From Eutreptiella sp. 'Long Island Sound 2002' (taxonomy: Eukaryota > Euglenozoa > Euglenophyceae > Eutreptiales > Eutreptiaceae), in assembly GCA_964036045.1 (NCBI GenBank), contig OZ038379.1, positions 115,223,604-115,287,603 of the forward strand: a stretch of DNA of 64,000 nucleotides, given 5' to 3'. Positions 41,838-51,289 of the stretch are shown one piece after another. The position numbers and the translations under genes were made by a program. The notes beneath the pieces are model-generated. The model did not search any database, was not told where the DNA came from, and saw nothing but the letters and a program-made list of their open reading frames with translations. Each line of letters begins with the position of its first letter. The first letter of the stretch is position 1.

Positions 41838-44341
41838 CGTCAGAATTCCGCGGGACAGGTCACCTCGAACCCCTTGTTCCGCAATTTGCGGGCTATCCTC
41901 ATGAAACGGCTCCTCTTCTTGGCGTTGCCGTCATCACCACCTTCATGCTCACACTTGGCTCCTTGTTCTTGCTGGGCCTGCGTCTGTGAGCGTGTGGTAG
42001 GTCCAGACTGCCCTCCAGAGGGCTCGGAGTTCCCCCCGGGATTAGGGTTGGGGTTACCTCCGTTCTTGTCCTTGTTCTTGTTGTCGTTCTGGCGGTTAGC
42101 GCCTCCTCCTCGTCCACCTTGACCCTTGTCTTGACCACCTTGACCACGTCCTTTCGACTTGCCCTTGCCGGAGTCGTTGCCTTTGGCCTTGCCTCCACCT
42201 TTGCCTGAGCTTTTGCCAGGATCTTCCCCCTTAAGCTTCGCCGATAGGCGTTGCTTATGGTAGCACTCATCCTCGTAGTGCTTCCGCTTACCGCAGAATG
42301 CACACGTGATGGTGCAGCGGTAATGATCCGGCAGCTTCACTTTGGCGCCGGTGATCTTTTCCTGCTGCTTCCCCTGGACTACAAAGCAGTCTCGCTGCTC
42401 GCAGTCGGAGGCGTGCTGCAGGTGGCCCTGCTCATCTCTGGCATCACACCAGAATGGCTCCTTCACGTTCTCCATTAGCCGGGCGTGGGCGTGTTTGGGG
42501 GTAGTCCCCTGCCCAGGTCGGGACCCTTGGTACCCTTTGCCTCCAGAACCTCCACCACCAGGACGGTAGTTGTTCAGGTGCTGGTCGCTCTCCTTCTCCA
42601 GCGCCATCTCCAGGAGCAGCACGCATAGATCCTCGTAGCGGAGGGATCTAGCCTTGCGCTCAGCCGTCAGACGGCAATCGTCCCAGAGCTCTCGGGGGAG
42701 CTTGGCGTACAACCAGAACAGCAGGTTGCCGCTGCTGTAGGAACCAGGCGTCAGTCGTCCAGCCCAGTGATCCAAGTCCGCCAACAGCTCGGAGACCCTG
42801 CCAGGTTTGGGGTTGTTGGGCAGCACGGGCAGGTTCTGGATCTCGGCCCTGATGGAGAGGTCTGTCTCGTAGGTTGGGTACTGCCTCTCCAGGGCAACCA
42901 ACACGTCGGCAAAGGTGGCGGAGTTAGTGACGATCTGCCTGACCTGCTTCTCCAGGTATTTGGTCTTGCAGCACTGCAGGAGCAGGTCGCACTTCACTCG
43001 CCCACTCGCGTGGGTTTGGCCGGTCAGACGTAGGAACCGGCCAAAGTTCTCAGCGAACTCGCTGAGGTCCTTGCCTGTGAACTCAGGCAGGTTCACCACT
43101 ATCTTGGAGGTGGCAATAGCCTTCGCCTCCTGAGCTCGGCGTCCTTCAGGGCGTCGGGTCTTCTTCTTCTTCTTCTTCTTCTTCTTACCCTTGGGGTCCT
43201 CGGGGTCCTCAGGGTCCTCGTCGTCTGAGGGCGAAGAAGAGTCCATCGACGGCGGCTCGTCTTCGGAGGGGTCTCCGCCAAGATCACTGGAGCCATAAGG
43301 CTCCACGTCCACCATTGCCCTTAGGGCTGTCAGCCCCAGCCGGTCCAGCTCGGCCCTCGTCGAGTTCGTCACGTGGCTGTAGGGCGGCTGGGCCGTTCTC
43401 GGGACGAATGGACTTCTCGGTACTGCTGCAGGAGTCGGCATCGGTCGGCTCCTCAGGCTCCCCAGGGTATTTGTCAACCCTGCCGCCAGGTGGTTAGCCT
43501 GTACTCGGTGGGGTGACATTCCCACCTTCGTAGGTGACGCATAGGACGGGATCATCAGGGGCTCCAGTTTCTCCCTGATCTCCTGCGTGAGGTCGCTCAC
43601 GATTTGCGAAGTGGCTCCTCGGAGCACCTCGTTGATCTCCGACCGCGTCAGGGACCTGTCGGAGGATCTTCCCGATCCTCTACTCCTACCTCCCAGAGAC
43701 TCTGGTCCTCTCCTCAACCCACTCAGGGGTGCATACCCAGGTGCACACCCAGGAGCATACCCAGGAACTTCCATGTAGGTTCCAGTGGCGTGGAGTGGAT
43801 GGGGATGGTCAGCCGCATACCATCGCGGCGCAGAGCTGGAAGCCACCGGCTCACTTGCAGTAGTTGCCTCAAGGAGCGCAGTGGTAGGTGGGCCCATGCC
43901 ATAGGCGGGGTAGTGAGTTATGCCAGTAAAGCCTGTGCCCTCTGCCATAGGCGGGTTGGTTGTGGAGGTGGATGTTGCGGCGGCTGGGAGTGTGGTGGTT
44001 ATGGGAGAGGGTGATGCTTGCAGGCCAGAAGCGCTTGGTGCGCCTTCGAAGGTAGGGACATCCGTCGGGTCTTGCCCATGCTCCTCTCCTTCGTCTGCTC
44101 CTTCTCCAGCATCCTTCTCGCTCTCGTTTCCTCTCTTCCTCTTCACAGGCTGAGGCTGAGAGACCACTTCCTCGACTGTCAGGGCCCCGAAGGCCGTCTG
44201 GAGGCCATCCAGGGAGTCCTCCGCCGTATCCACTGGCCCGTGTAAGGGCTCCACCGAAGGTACAGCGTCAGGTGCCGGCCTTGCCGGTGCCTCAGGCGCT
44301 GGCGCTGTGTTCACATCGGCGTCCACTCTTCCTGGGTCCAT
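41838..44341 (-). CDS. gag: Ty3 Gag polyprotein (833 codons)
   Basis: Starts MDPGRVDADVNTAPAPE, 98 bases after the 5' LTR edge, and ends at a TGA (41,838-41,840) followed by CGG. The N-terminal 370 residues are Pro/Ser/Gly-rich, with a Lys run near residue 390. Residues about 405-590 are a helical capsid-like block (KIVVNLPEFTGKDLSEF, then LLFWLYAKLPRELWDDCRL). One CCHC zinc knuckle, CAFCGKRKHYEDEC, lies near residue 685, followed by a Gly/Lys-rich RNA-binding tail. It forms the particle that packages the element RNA. Confidence 0.92.
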
Positions 44342-44439
44342 CTTAATCCGCCCTTCTGCTTATATTTGCCTGCTCGGAGCACTGGTTGTACGGCGCGGGG
44401 TCGCTGCCGGTGCACAGAGACAGGCTGCCTCTTGCTACC
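44342..44439 (-). promoter_or_regulatory. Ty3 leader with tRNA-iMet-like primer-binding site
   Basis: Next to the 5' LTR the minus strand reads TGGTAGCAAGAGGCAG. This matches the complement of an initiator methionine tRNA 3' end (TGGTAGCAGAGG) apart from one extra A. It is the expected site for priming first-strand synthesis. The remaining leader to the gag ATG shows nothing else. Confidence 0.7.
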
Positions 44440-45237
44440 AGAAAGGTTTATAGTGTTTTCAGCACTGTGTTTTTGCTTCTCCTGCTGCTTGTTGTTGCTG
44501 TCGGGTGTCCTCCTGCTTGTTTTGGATGATGAAAAGCTTTTGTTTGTTGAAATACAGTAAAGCCAAGTCAATCCAGGATAGCCCAAGCCAATAGTATGCA
44601 AGGAGAAGGTAATTCAGGATCAAAGCATGAAGGGCTGCAGTGTAAACAGTGAAAGATGATTGGATATTCACAGAAACTACAGCTCAGGTCACAAATGAAT
44701 GCATATTCACAGAGATAGCTGAAATGTTTTGGGAAAAGAGTTAGAAAACTGCCTCAGGATCACTCTCTCTCCATAGTGCCATCTTAGGAGATGTGCACTC
44801 TTTGTTTTGGGTCCCATATGTGCTGAGGTGGCATGGTATGTGGCGATGAGGTCACTGCCATGTCACATGGGATCTTCCTACTTAGCTAGGCTGACCAGGA
44901 ATTGAACCCAGGACCTCTCAAAAAGAGGTGCCCAGCCCCCTAGGGTGCATACCACTAGGATAGCTAGGAATTCATGGAAAAACATAGATAAATTCATAGG
45001 CTCTACTTTAGGTATGTCAGTGCTCAGTCAACTCAGGAAAAGATGTTTTACTTCACATTGAAAGGGGATTAAGGGGTCCACCCCATATCCTGATTGGGTG
45101 TTTGGTTCCATAGGTCAAAATGTGTTATCACCAGTTTTGGTTGGACCAATACTAAGATTAAAATGCATGGATGCTCAGTGCATCTCTAATACAACTAGAG
45201 TATGCCTCAAAGCAATGGAAAAGCACTTTTTCTTACT
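44440..45237 (-). repeat. 5' LTR of the Ty3 element (798 bp)
   Basis: Pairs with 34,841-35,638 at about 99% identity. Its first base (minus strand) is A rather than T, so it starts AGTAAG where the other copy starts TGTAAG. It should contain promoter and polyadenylation signals. I could not pick out a confident TATA box. It carries the better-preserved tRNA-like segment at 44,884-44,968. Confidence 0.95.
44884..44968 (-). other. tRNA-like segment inside the LTR (A and B boxes)
   Basis: On the minus strand an A-box-like TATCCTAGTGG is followed by a 17-nt stem-loop with 5-bp arms and 7-nt loop (ACCTC-TTTTTGA-GAGGT, at 44,913-44,929), which looks like an anticodon arm with UUU. Then comes a B box, GGGTTCAATTCC, that fits GWTCRANNC exactly. 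TAGCTA words could pair as a short acceptor stem. The variable loop is too short for a working tRNA. The other LTR has one change inside the B box. It is probably a captured tRNA or SINE piece. Pol III activity is unproven. Confidence 0.45.
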
Positions 45238-45241
45238 AGCC

Positions 45242-45835
45242 CCATGCCCAGGGGTTGACTACAAGCTTTTCAACAGCAGCAACATTTGTATACGCTCTTG
45301 GAACTGGAGTTACCGCAGCTGCTGGCACCAGACTTGCCCTCCAATTGATACTCATTGCTGCGTTTGGATAGCATTCATTGCGGAGTCCCACCCACAACAC
45401 AGAATGAGCAGGGCTGCTATGGCTCGTCGCTTTCTCGCCAGACCAGTGTCGGCAGTGGACAATTTGCGCGCCTGCTGCTCGCCCTTGGCAATGGTAGCCG
45501 TTTCTTAAGCCCCCTCTCCAGAAAAGGACCCTGATTTCGCGATACCTGTGACAGCCATGGTGGTCCACTACACCACCAATAAGCTGATAGGTCAGAGACT
45601 CACACTGTGGAGCATTCATGGTAGAACCATCTTTGCCATCACAGAAAACGGCCTGAGTCACCCTTGCACACTGCCCTGTACGGGCGCAGGTCTTGATATC
45701 GGCCAACTGCCAGTGACCCTGAACGGGCCACAGCTCTGAGCTTCCATGTATTAGCCACCCAGTTGAGGTGAATATCCGGACAGATGTCACAGGGGACCAC
45801 GAGCTCACCCTTTCACTCTGGAACCACCTGTCCCT
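45242..45835 (-). rRNA. 18S rRNA copy, 5' part (truncated)
   Basis: The minus strand shows GGTGGCTAATACATGG (about 45,755), then GAGAGGGGGCTTAAGAAACG (about 45,515), GCAGGCGCGCAAATTG (45,475) and GGCAAGTCTGGTGCCAGCAG followed by CTGCGGTAACTCC (about 45,340-45,305), and TGTTGCTGTTGAAAAGCTTG (about 45,285). The reading then passes straight into the 3' part at 34,836 once the Ty3 element is removed. The first 60-80 bases of a normal 18S gene are not recognisable beyond 45,835. Confidence 0.82.
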
Positions 45836-46150
45836 TCTAACCTGCACAGATGTTATTTGTACATTTGTATACACAAAAATAAGTACAAATATACTGCCCC
45901 CCCCCCCCCAGGCATGGGCAGTTTGACCGACATGTGGGGTACCCCCCCCCACTTTGCGAAATTTTCTTCAGCACTGTTTGTATTTTAGCTGGGGCATCCT
46001 GTGCCCGTTGATTTGTTACACTGCTGAGTGTGTCAGCCGGAATCATGACCAATGGACTGGGTGTGTGGTGACCCTTGAGCCTCATCATGTGCTTGCTTTT
46101 TGAGGGCCAACGAGGGCAAAAGGATGAGTCAAATTTTTGTTTTGAAAAAA
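45836..46150. other. spacer, no gene seen
   Basis: AT-richer DNA with a C run (45,896-45,909) and no coding frame of note. It separates the truncated 18S copy from the palindromic tract that starts the gene-X region. Confidence 0.5.
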
Positions 46151-46295
46151 TTCGCTTAGATTCATGTGAAATTCGTACGAATTTTGTACAAATTACGTAC
46201 GACATTTTGTGCGAATTTCACAATACCTCAATATTCACACACATTCCTTCACGTGAAATTCGTACGAAACTCGTACGAAATTCGTACAATTTTCA
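46151..46295. repeat. palindromic TTCGTACGAA tract, left of gene X copy 1
   Basis: Contains GAAATTCGTACGAATT, CACGTGAAATTCGTACGAAA and related words. Its central part is the reverse complement of 8,671-8,779. A similar tract lies at the other end of the gene (53,083-53,160) and beside copy 2 (54,872-54,953), so these tracts may be the ends of the gene-X element. Confidence 0.65.
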
Positions 46296-46439
46296 CTACA
46301 TTCCCAAGACGTTTAATCACCTAGGTCATGTGGATGGTGGAAACCTGCGATTAAAACCTCCCCAGTTCCACAGGCATTGTACCTAACACCATACCTCGGC
46401 CCAAGGAGCCATTCCATTTGGTAGCGGATCGTACGACAG

Positions 46440-47616
46440 AGGCACCTACAAGAGCTCCAGCAAGTTGTTACCAAGGAGGTTGCAGCACCGTACACCGTCA
46501 AGTACCTACCCGACACCGGGCAAATAGTGCTTACCCTAGAAAGAAGAGGTGTAGTGGCCGTCAAGCCTAAGCCCAGCAAGGAGGAGAGGTTGATTGTGGC
46601 CCTCTGGCGGATCCGGTCGTTGCACCTCTCTAGGACACAGTCGTGGTACCTAGTGCGGAGCATGACGTACGGTGTGGTATGGGACCAGGTGTACGGCATG
46701 CTTCGGCCAGCTAGCGTTACCGGAGTCCCGGGTATTCGCAGCCTATACGGGAGACGACACGGCCATCCATGGTGCGGCCTGCTACCTACCCGACCGCATC
46801 AGCCACCCCTACAAATGTCGACCACCCCCACCCTCGGACATCATGCAGTGCGGGGACCGACAGCTCCATTGGTTGCCTATTGCGGTGGATGGTACATCGA
46901 GGCATGAGGCCTCGTACGTCCATTGCACGCTCGCTGGCACCGCCAGCCCCAACCACTATCTAGTTGCCGGGTACTGGGGGGCAGTGAAAAGTGGGAGACC
47001 CTCTAAGCGGCCTCCCAAGAAATCGATTTTGATGACGAGTTGCGAGTTGCGAGCTGCACCGTAAGGCCACAACCGTAAGTTTTAAAGATGCGGGAGGGAA
47101 CGAAAAGCAGTCCCTTTTTTTTGTGTGCAGATGGAAAAGCATAGGTGCTCATGGCGGGCTGCCAAACTGGAAGGAAAAATCCCCTGGTGCCAACGTGTGT
47201 TGGGTCTGCATGCGTAACCGTGCTCTTTGCCTTGCTACATTTGGCACAGCAAGTGCGATAGACAGCAACTGGGAAGGGGCTGTTTCCATAGGTGCGATAT
47301 ATAGGACCATTACGATTGGTAGGCGAGTGGCTGATTATGGCCTCCATGGGGTCCTTCGTGTCCTGTTGTGTGGCATCAACTGGACACGGGACCTAGTTGT
47401 ACAATTGACAGGGAAGGCACCAGCCATTGTGGCACGCACCATGCTACAACTGGTTCTAGATGAGGCACAGCTTGCAGCACGAACTTGCACGCGTGCCTCA
47501 CTAAACAATGACAAGGCAAGCAACAAGGGGAAGGTGAGGATGGAGTGTGCCGCTGGCATCGATTTCATGCGGAACAGGGGTTGGTAGAAGATAATAGATG
47601 CTTGAGCATCCTAGTG
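46440..47616 (+). pseudogene. gene X copy 1, 5' exons (interrupted)
   Basis: Exon 1 ends with HCTLAGTASPNHYLVAGYW and KIDFDDEL-like sequence, then a 56-bp GT-AG intron (47,075-47,130), then an exon with NRALCLATFGTASAIDSNW, VADYGLHGVLRVLLCGIN and MLQLVLDEAQLAARTC. Upstream, EERLIVALWRIRSLHLSRTQ in another frame may be the N-terminus. From 46,910 on, the sequence is matched in inverted orientation at 55,600-56,291, intron included. The gene is cut at 47,616 by the DNA transposon and resumes at 52,427. I do not know the family. The repeat-bounded setting suggests a mobile-element protein. Confidence 0.5.
47075..47130 (+). other. spliceosomal intron in gene X copy 1 (56 bp)
   Basis: Starts GTAAGTTTT and ends in a pyrimidine tract followed by GTGTGCAG. 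The copy at 56,144-56,088 (minus strand) has the same boundaries, GTAAGT...TGTGCAG, with a changed interior. Conserved splice sites around a diverged interior support a real intron and a gene that was once expressed. Confidence 0.7.
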
Positions 47617-47654
47617 CACATTTTGCAGATCGCTTTGCTTCTCATGTCCAAATT
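47617..47654 (+). repeat. left terminal inverted repeat of the CACAT transposon
   Basis: About 38 bp, matching 52,388-52,426 in reverse complement with one gap and a few mismatches in the outer 13 bases. The inner 25 bases are identical. Confidence 0.85.
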
Positions 47655-47754
47655 CCTACCCATTTCCCACAGGATTGAGCAAAAACACCCGGGTATACGC
47701 GCCAGGATTCGGAACGATCGCCGCCAAATTGCTTAGAATGAATCCCGACCCGAA

Positions 47755-47940
47755 AAAAAGCGCTCGGGATATATTCTGTGGCCGCTCGGGATATCGCTTG
47801 GGGTTTATCCGGGGGCCGCTGGGGATATCGCTTGGGATTTATCCGGTGGCCGCTCGGGAAATCGCGTGGGCTTTTTCCGGTATCTGCTCGGGATATCGCT
47901 TGGGGTTTATCCAGGGGCTGCTCGGGATCCTTCTCAGGGA
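47755..47940 (+). repeat. left subterminal array (CGCTCGGGATATCGCTTGGG units)
   Basis: Four to five units of about 35-38 bp of the form GGCCGCTCGGGATATCGC followed by TTGGGATTTATCCGGTGG. The array at 52,140-52,320 has the same units in the same orientation, so these are direct and not inverted repeats. They are candidate transposase-binding sites. Confidence 0.75.
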
Positions 47941-48500
47941 TTTTTGCCAACTTGCCTTACCCAATCGGTAGGCGTTTTCAGAAAAGTCAAGTCAGACCCA
48001 ACCCATTGAACACCCCACCGGATGCATTTCCCTATGTGCCCAACCAAACTTATTTTTCCTTTGTTTGACAGATCTTTTGCTACATAACCCCCACCCTTAA
48101 CATCCCTCCTCCCTCCACATGCCCTGCCCAATGTGCACTGTGCATCACCATTGTTGTTCTTCACAGATATTTTCTTGACCAGAGAGCCCCTCAAGTGCCG
48201 ACCACGTCCGATGAAGGTGCCTATTTGTACGGCACTGGAGGGATGGGGGACCATGGACATATGTGGACACGTTGATCAGCATTTGGTATAGGAAGCATGG
48301 CACCTTTCCTTCTTGCCTTTCACACCCATGCCGTCACAATTTATTGCAGTGAATGCCCCCTGTTCACTCCAGTGTTTACAACCCATGCCTAACAAGTCTT
48401 TTTGTCGGGGCAGATGCAACCGTGCCAATCGCCGAACTGTGCGACGCTCTTCAACGTGCTGATGATGCAATGTACCCACGGTGCCCAACCGATGCCAAAA

Positions 48501-48995
48501 GGTAAGGTAAGGTAAGGTGAGTAAGCCCCTGAGGGGGCGCCCCCTGGTAGAGTCAAACAATGACTGTTGTTGAGGTGACCACAGTTGTGGTCCAAGTTTG
48601 TTGTGAATGCGCATCGTTGTGCGCTGATTAGTCTCTGATTGTGCACGGGTCTGCACTGATGATGGTACCTGTGCATGCACATAAAGCATTAAAGGGTAGG
48701 CCACGCGTGGTGCGCTCGGTAAACCCTTGTTTAGGTTAACCAGGGGCTCCACCCTACGTTCCATAAGAGAACGGGCGGAGTTCCTTAAGCTCGCTTTATT
48801 GGAGGGACCTGTTTTCGGGCAGTGTATTCTTTTCCACTCGAGGACACGTATAATACGGCGAGGGTGGTTAGGTTTCAATACCCGAAACAGTGCCCGCATG
48901 TGTATTTTCAGGTGGTGTAGGTGGAATTGATTGGTGCACTTCGCTGTCTTCGACAGCGCAATTTTATCGCCTAGCAAAAAGGGCGCTGATCACAC
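48501..48995 (+). repeat. structured dispersed repeat, copy B (inside the CACAT transposon)
   Basis: Homologous in order to 36,766-37,200 (see there for shared blocks). It begins with three to four GGTAA units. It also contains a perfect 7-bp hairpin CGCTGTC-TTC-GACAGCG at about 48,940, where copy A has a different but also foldable sequence. Both copies are on the plus strand although their host elements are unrelated. Confidence 0.65.
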
Positions 48996-49024
48996 CAAAC
49001 ATTGGGAAGAGAGGATGAAATAAC

Positions 49025-49345
49025 AAATGATGTTGCATTAGTGTTAATTTGCGTTTGGAAGTACGGATTTCCCTCGACCAAAAGCACTCAAATACCATAG
49101 TAGAATGGCCCAAGAGGCATGGGATGTCGCACCAGTGTGAATTTGCTATTAAAAGTACGGATTTCCCTTCCCCAAAAACACTCAAATACCTTACTGGAAT
49201 GGCACATGGGATGTTGTATTAGTGTGAATTTGCCCCCTGAAAATATGGATCTGCCCTGCACCAAAAAGTCAAATACCATAGTGGAATGGCCCAACAGACT
49301 TGCGATGTTGCGTTAGCGTGAATTTGCGACCGAAAGTACAGATAC
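49025..49345. repeat. tandem repeat of about 90-105 bp, 3-4 units
   Basis: Units share TTAGTGTGAATTTGC, GTACGGATTTCCCT, CAAATACCATAGTGGAATGG and GATGTTGC. Unit starts are near 49,029, 49,124, 49,211 and 49,307. The array ends a few bases before the start of the long ORF at 49,358, where it could serve as an upstream regulatory repeat. Confidence 0.7.
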
Positions 49346-49357
49346 AGATGGCCAAGG

Positions 49358-51277
49358 ATGTGTACAAGGTTGAATCGTTGGCGACTTCCATGTTCATTTC
49401 CGTTCATTTGGCCTCAACAAATGTCCTTCCACCACTTTGTGGTGAAAGGTTGGCTGCACTCCGTTCGTGGACCTCCTTCCCTTGACCGAGGACTCGCCTT
49501 CTTTTATGCTATACCAGAACAAGCACAAGGCTGGGACGAGGCATACACCAGGGAGTTCCCGGAAGACAAAGCAATGCCATTGAACGAGATCAAACAGAGA
49601 GGGATTCCAAAGACGGAGGGTGTCACACTATACAAGTGTCGACTCCGTGGCCAAGAAATCCAAAGCAACCACTCAACGTCCATACCGCCTCAAACATTGC
49701 CGAGTGATTTGCTTCGTCTGCGGCATGAACTATTGGCCTCAAAGAGGGTACTGAAGACTCTAAACCGGGTACAGCTTGGCTGGTCAATTGAACGGTACCA
49801 GGGGTTGGAGAATATAATATTGCCACAATTTAAATATGACACCGAGAATCACAAGCTTCTGGTATCTGTGGTTGCACACCTTCTCAAAGAATTTGGGCCT
49901 CTAATAGGCAAGGGCCGCTGCTCTACACCACCAGGCCAGTGCACTCTGTCCCTTGCAATGTTTTGTGATGGAATCACCCCCAGGGGCCGTCCAAATGTCA
50001 ACATGAAAGCTGCCCTGGTAGACCTGGGAGGGACACTGTTCCCTTTTGTTGAAAACATTCCCGAAACAACCGGTTTTTTCACCTGGCGAGGAATGTCTAA
50101 GGTTGATTATAGTGGTGGGGTGGCAGAGCATAGACCTAGGGAGTTGAATACTTTAGCCGCCCACTCTTTTGTTGTACCTATGCGTTTTTCGGGCCGTGTC
50201 CACCGTGTGCAAGTCACGGTTGCTTTTCAGTTTGTAATTGCTGACCATGTTCAGGTATGGTGGGAGCTGGGGGGGTGTGCCTGTGTTGTGTGCCCTTGGG
50301 CAAGAGCACACGGTGTTCGGGACATGTTTCTACATGAACCGCTGCCCATTCATGAACGCCCCTGCACAAGATTTGCGGGCACTACTGGCTTGCAGAATGT
50401 TTTTTCAATGCAACCTGCGTTGCATAATATCAAAGGGGCCATTAGTCGTGCATGCAGCGTTGTTGGGCGCACATTACCCCCCGCGGATGCAAGCCTACTG
50501 TTCCAGTATCTGGTTACCGTGGCAAAGCGCTACAGTGTCACAAAACTGCCTGTTGACTCCCGTCAGCATTGCTCGTTAGTGCGACGCCGCTTCCGGACCG
50601 GTGTTCTGCTGACGGGCCGGGAGGCGAGGTCGCTTGCGTCAAGGCTTGCACACCATGTTGCCCTTCCGTTGCCTTACCATGTGTTGTTCCTCTCGATCTG
50701 TTACATCATTGTTCTAATCTATAGTGGTACCCTACAAATACCCACTAGTGAATGGTGCATCTGGGGCCTGCTTCATGTGTTTCTGATGCACCTTATCCTG
50801 GAATACAGCAAGGAAGGTAGCACACAGACCCTGTATTGTCATGGTATGGAACATGTTCTCCAGCTGCCTGGGTTAACGATGGGCTGTTCAGATGAGGCGG
50901 GAGAGAGGGATCTGAGGGTTGGCAATTGGTTTGCCCACCTCACCTTCACCGTGGCAGACAAAGTTATTCAAGAGACGTTGGGGCTTAAAATGTATGTCAA
51001 ACTCCAGGGGCGCCGTGCCCGTCGCTCTGAGGTCCATTTCTGGCAACCCGAGAGGCGGGGGATGGTTTTGGAGCAGTGTGTGGTCAGTGCCTCCCCCATG
51101 TGGAGGGCAGTGTTGGGGCGATTTCTCGCAAACGTTTTGGAGAACAATACGTTGAGGTGCTACATGCATATGAGCACCCAGTCAGTATATATAACCACTG
51201 ACACCTGCAACCCGCAAATGGATCTGTGCTGCATCTGTGGCCGTTGTGGTGCTCAGCGGAGTGGACAATGGCGCTAG
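49358..51277 (+). CDS. unknown 639-codon protein of the CACAT transposon
   Basis: This is the only long ordinary-composition frame in the element, so it is the best candidate transposase. Recognisable stretches are YKCRLRGQEIQ, LRRVLKTLNRVQ-like basic helices, and FCDGITPRGRPNVNMKAALVD. A hydrophobic segment lies near residues 445-475 (FLSICYIIVLIYSG). CHGMEHVLQLPGLTMGCSDEAGERDLRVG recalls H/E motifs of some DDE transposases. The end is Cys-rich (CNPQMDLCCICGRCGAQ). The start could lie later, since the first 25 codons overlap the tandem repeat edge. It ends at a TAG, after which the same frame stays open to 51,889. A DDE triad is not established. Confidence 0.55.
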   Translation: MCTRLNRWRLPCSFPFIWPQQMSFHHFVVKGWLHSVRGPPSLDRGLAFFYAIPEQAQGWDEAYTREFPEDKAMPLNEIKQRGIPKTEGVTLYKCRLRGQEIQSNHSTSIPPQTLPSDLLRLRHELLASKRVLKTLNRVQLGWSIERYQGLENIILPQFKYDTENHKLLVSVVAHLLKEFGPLIGKGRCSTPPGQCTLSLAMFCDGITPRGRPNVNMKAALVDLGGTLFPFVENIPETTGFFTWRGMSKVDYSGGVAEHRPRELNTLAAHSFVVPMRFSGRVHRVQVTVAFQFVIADHVQVWWELGGCACVVCPWARAHGVRDMFLHEPLPIHERPCTRFAGTTGLQNVFSMQPALHNIKGAISRACSVVGRTLPPADASLLFQYLVTVAKRYSVTKLPVDSRQHCSLVRRRFRTGVLLTGREARSLASRLAHHVALPLPYHVLFLSICYIIVLIYSGTLQIPTSEWCIWGLLHVFLMHLILEYSKEGSTQTLYCHGMEHVLQLPGLTMGCSDEAGERDLRVGNWFAHLTFTVADKVIQETLGLKMYVKLQGRRARRSEVHFWQPERRGMVLEQCVVSASPMWRAVLGRFLANVLENNTLRCYMHMSTQSVYITTDTCNPQMDLCCICGRCGAQRSGQWR

Positions 51278-51289
51278 ACCTCTGGAACG

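Larger units (their letters stand above)
34841..45237 (-). mobile_element. Ty3/gypsy LTR retrotransposon inserted in the 18S rRNA copy
   Basis: A 10,397-bp element on the minus strand: 5' LTR 44,440-45,237, primer site about 44,424-44,440, gag 41,840-44,341, protease/RT/RNase H/integrase start 41,837-37,909, noncoding 37,900-35,645, purine tract 35,639-35,646, 3' LTR 34,841-35,638. The LTRs have equal length and differ at about eight positions (near 1%), so the insertion is young. The domain order protease, RT, RNase H, integrase is Ty3-type. The integrase stops after its zinc-binding part, so this copy probably relied on another copy for integration. Confidence 0.93.

Noticed and set aside
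44884-44968. A functional tRNA-Lys gene in the LTR
   Set aside because: The variable loop is too short and the acceptor stem is poor. Only a tRNA-like remnant is claimed.
48276-48977. A 233-codon minus-strand gene
   Set aside because: It overlaps the conserved structured repeat on the opposite strand, and no counterpart frame is kept in the copy at 36.8 kb.
8203-51277. Reassignment of TAG to glutamine in the host
   Set aside because: Several in-frame TAGs are suggestive, but TAA and TGA also interrupt readings here, and piggyBac copies end at TAG right after the zinc ribbon. Ordinary decay of transposons explains the data. It is kept only as a check within one finding.
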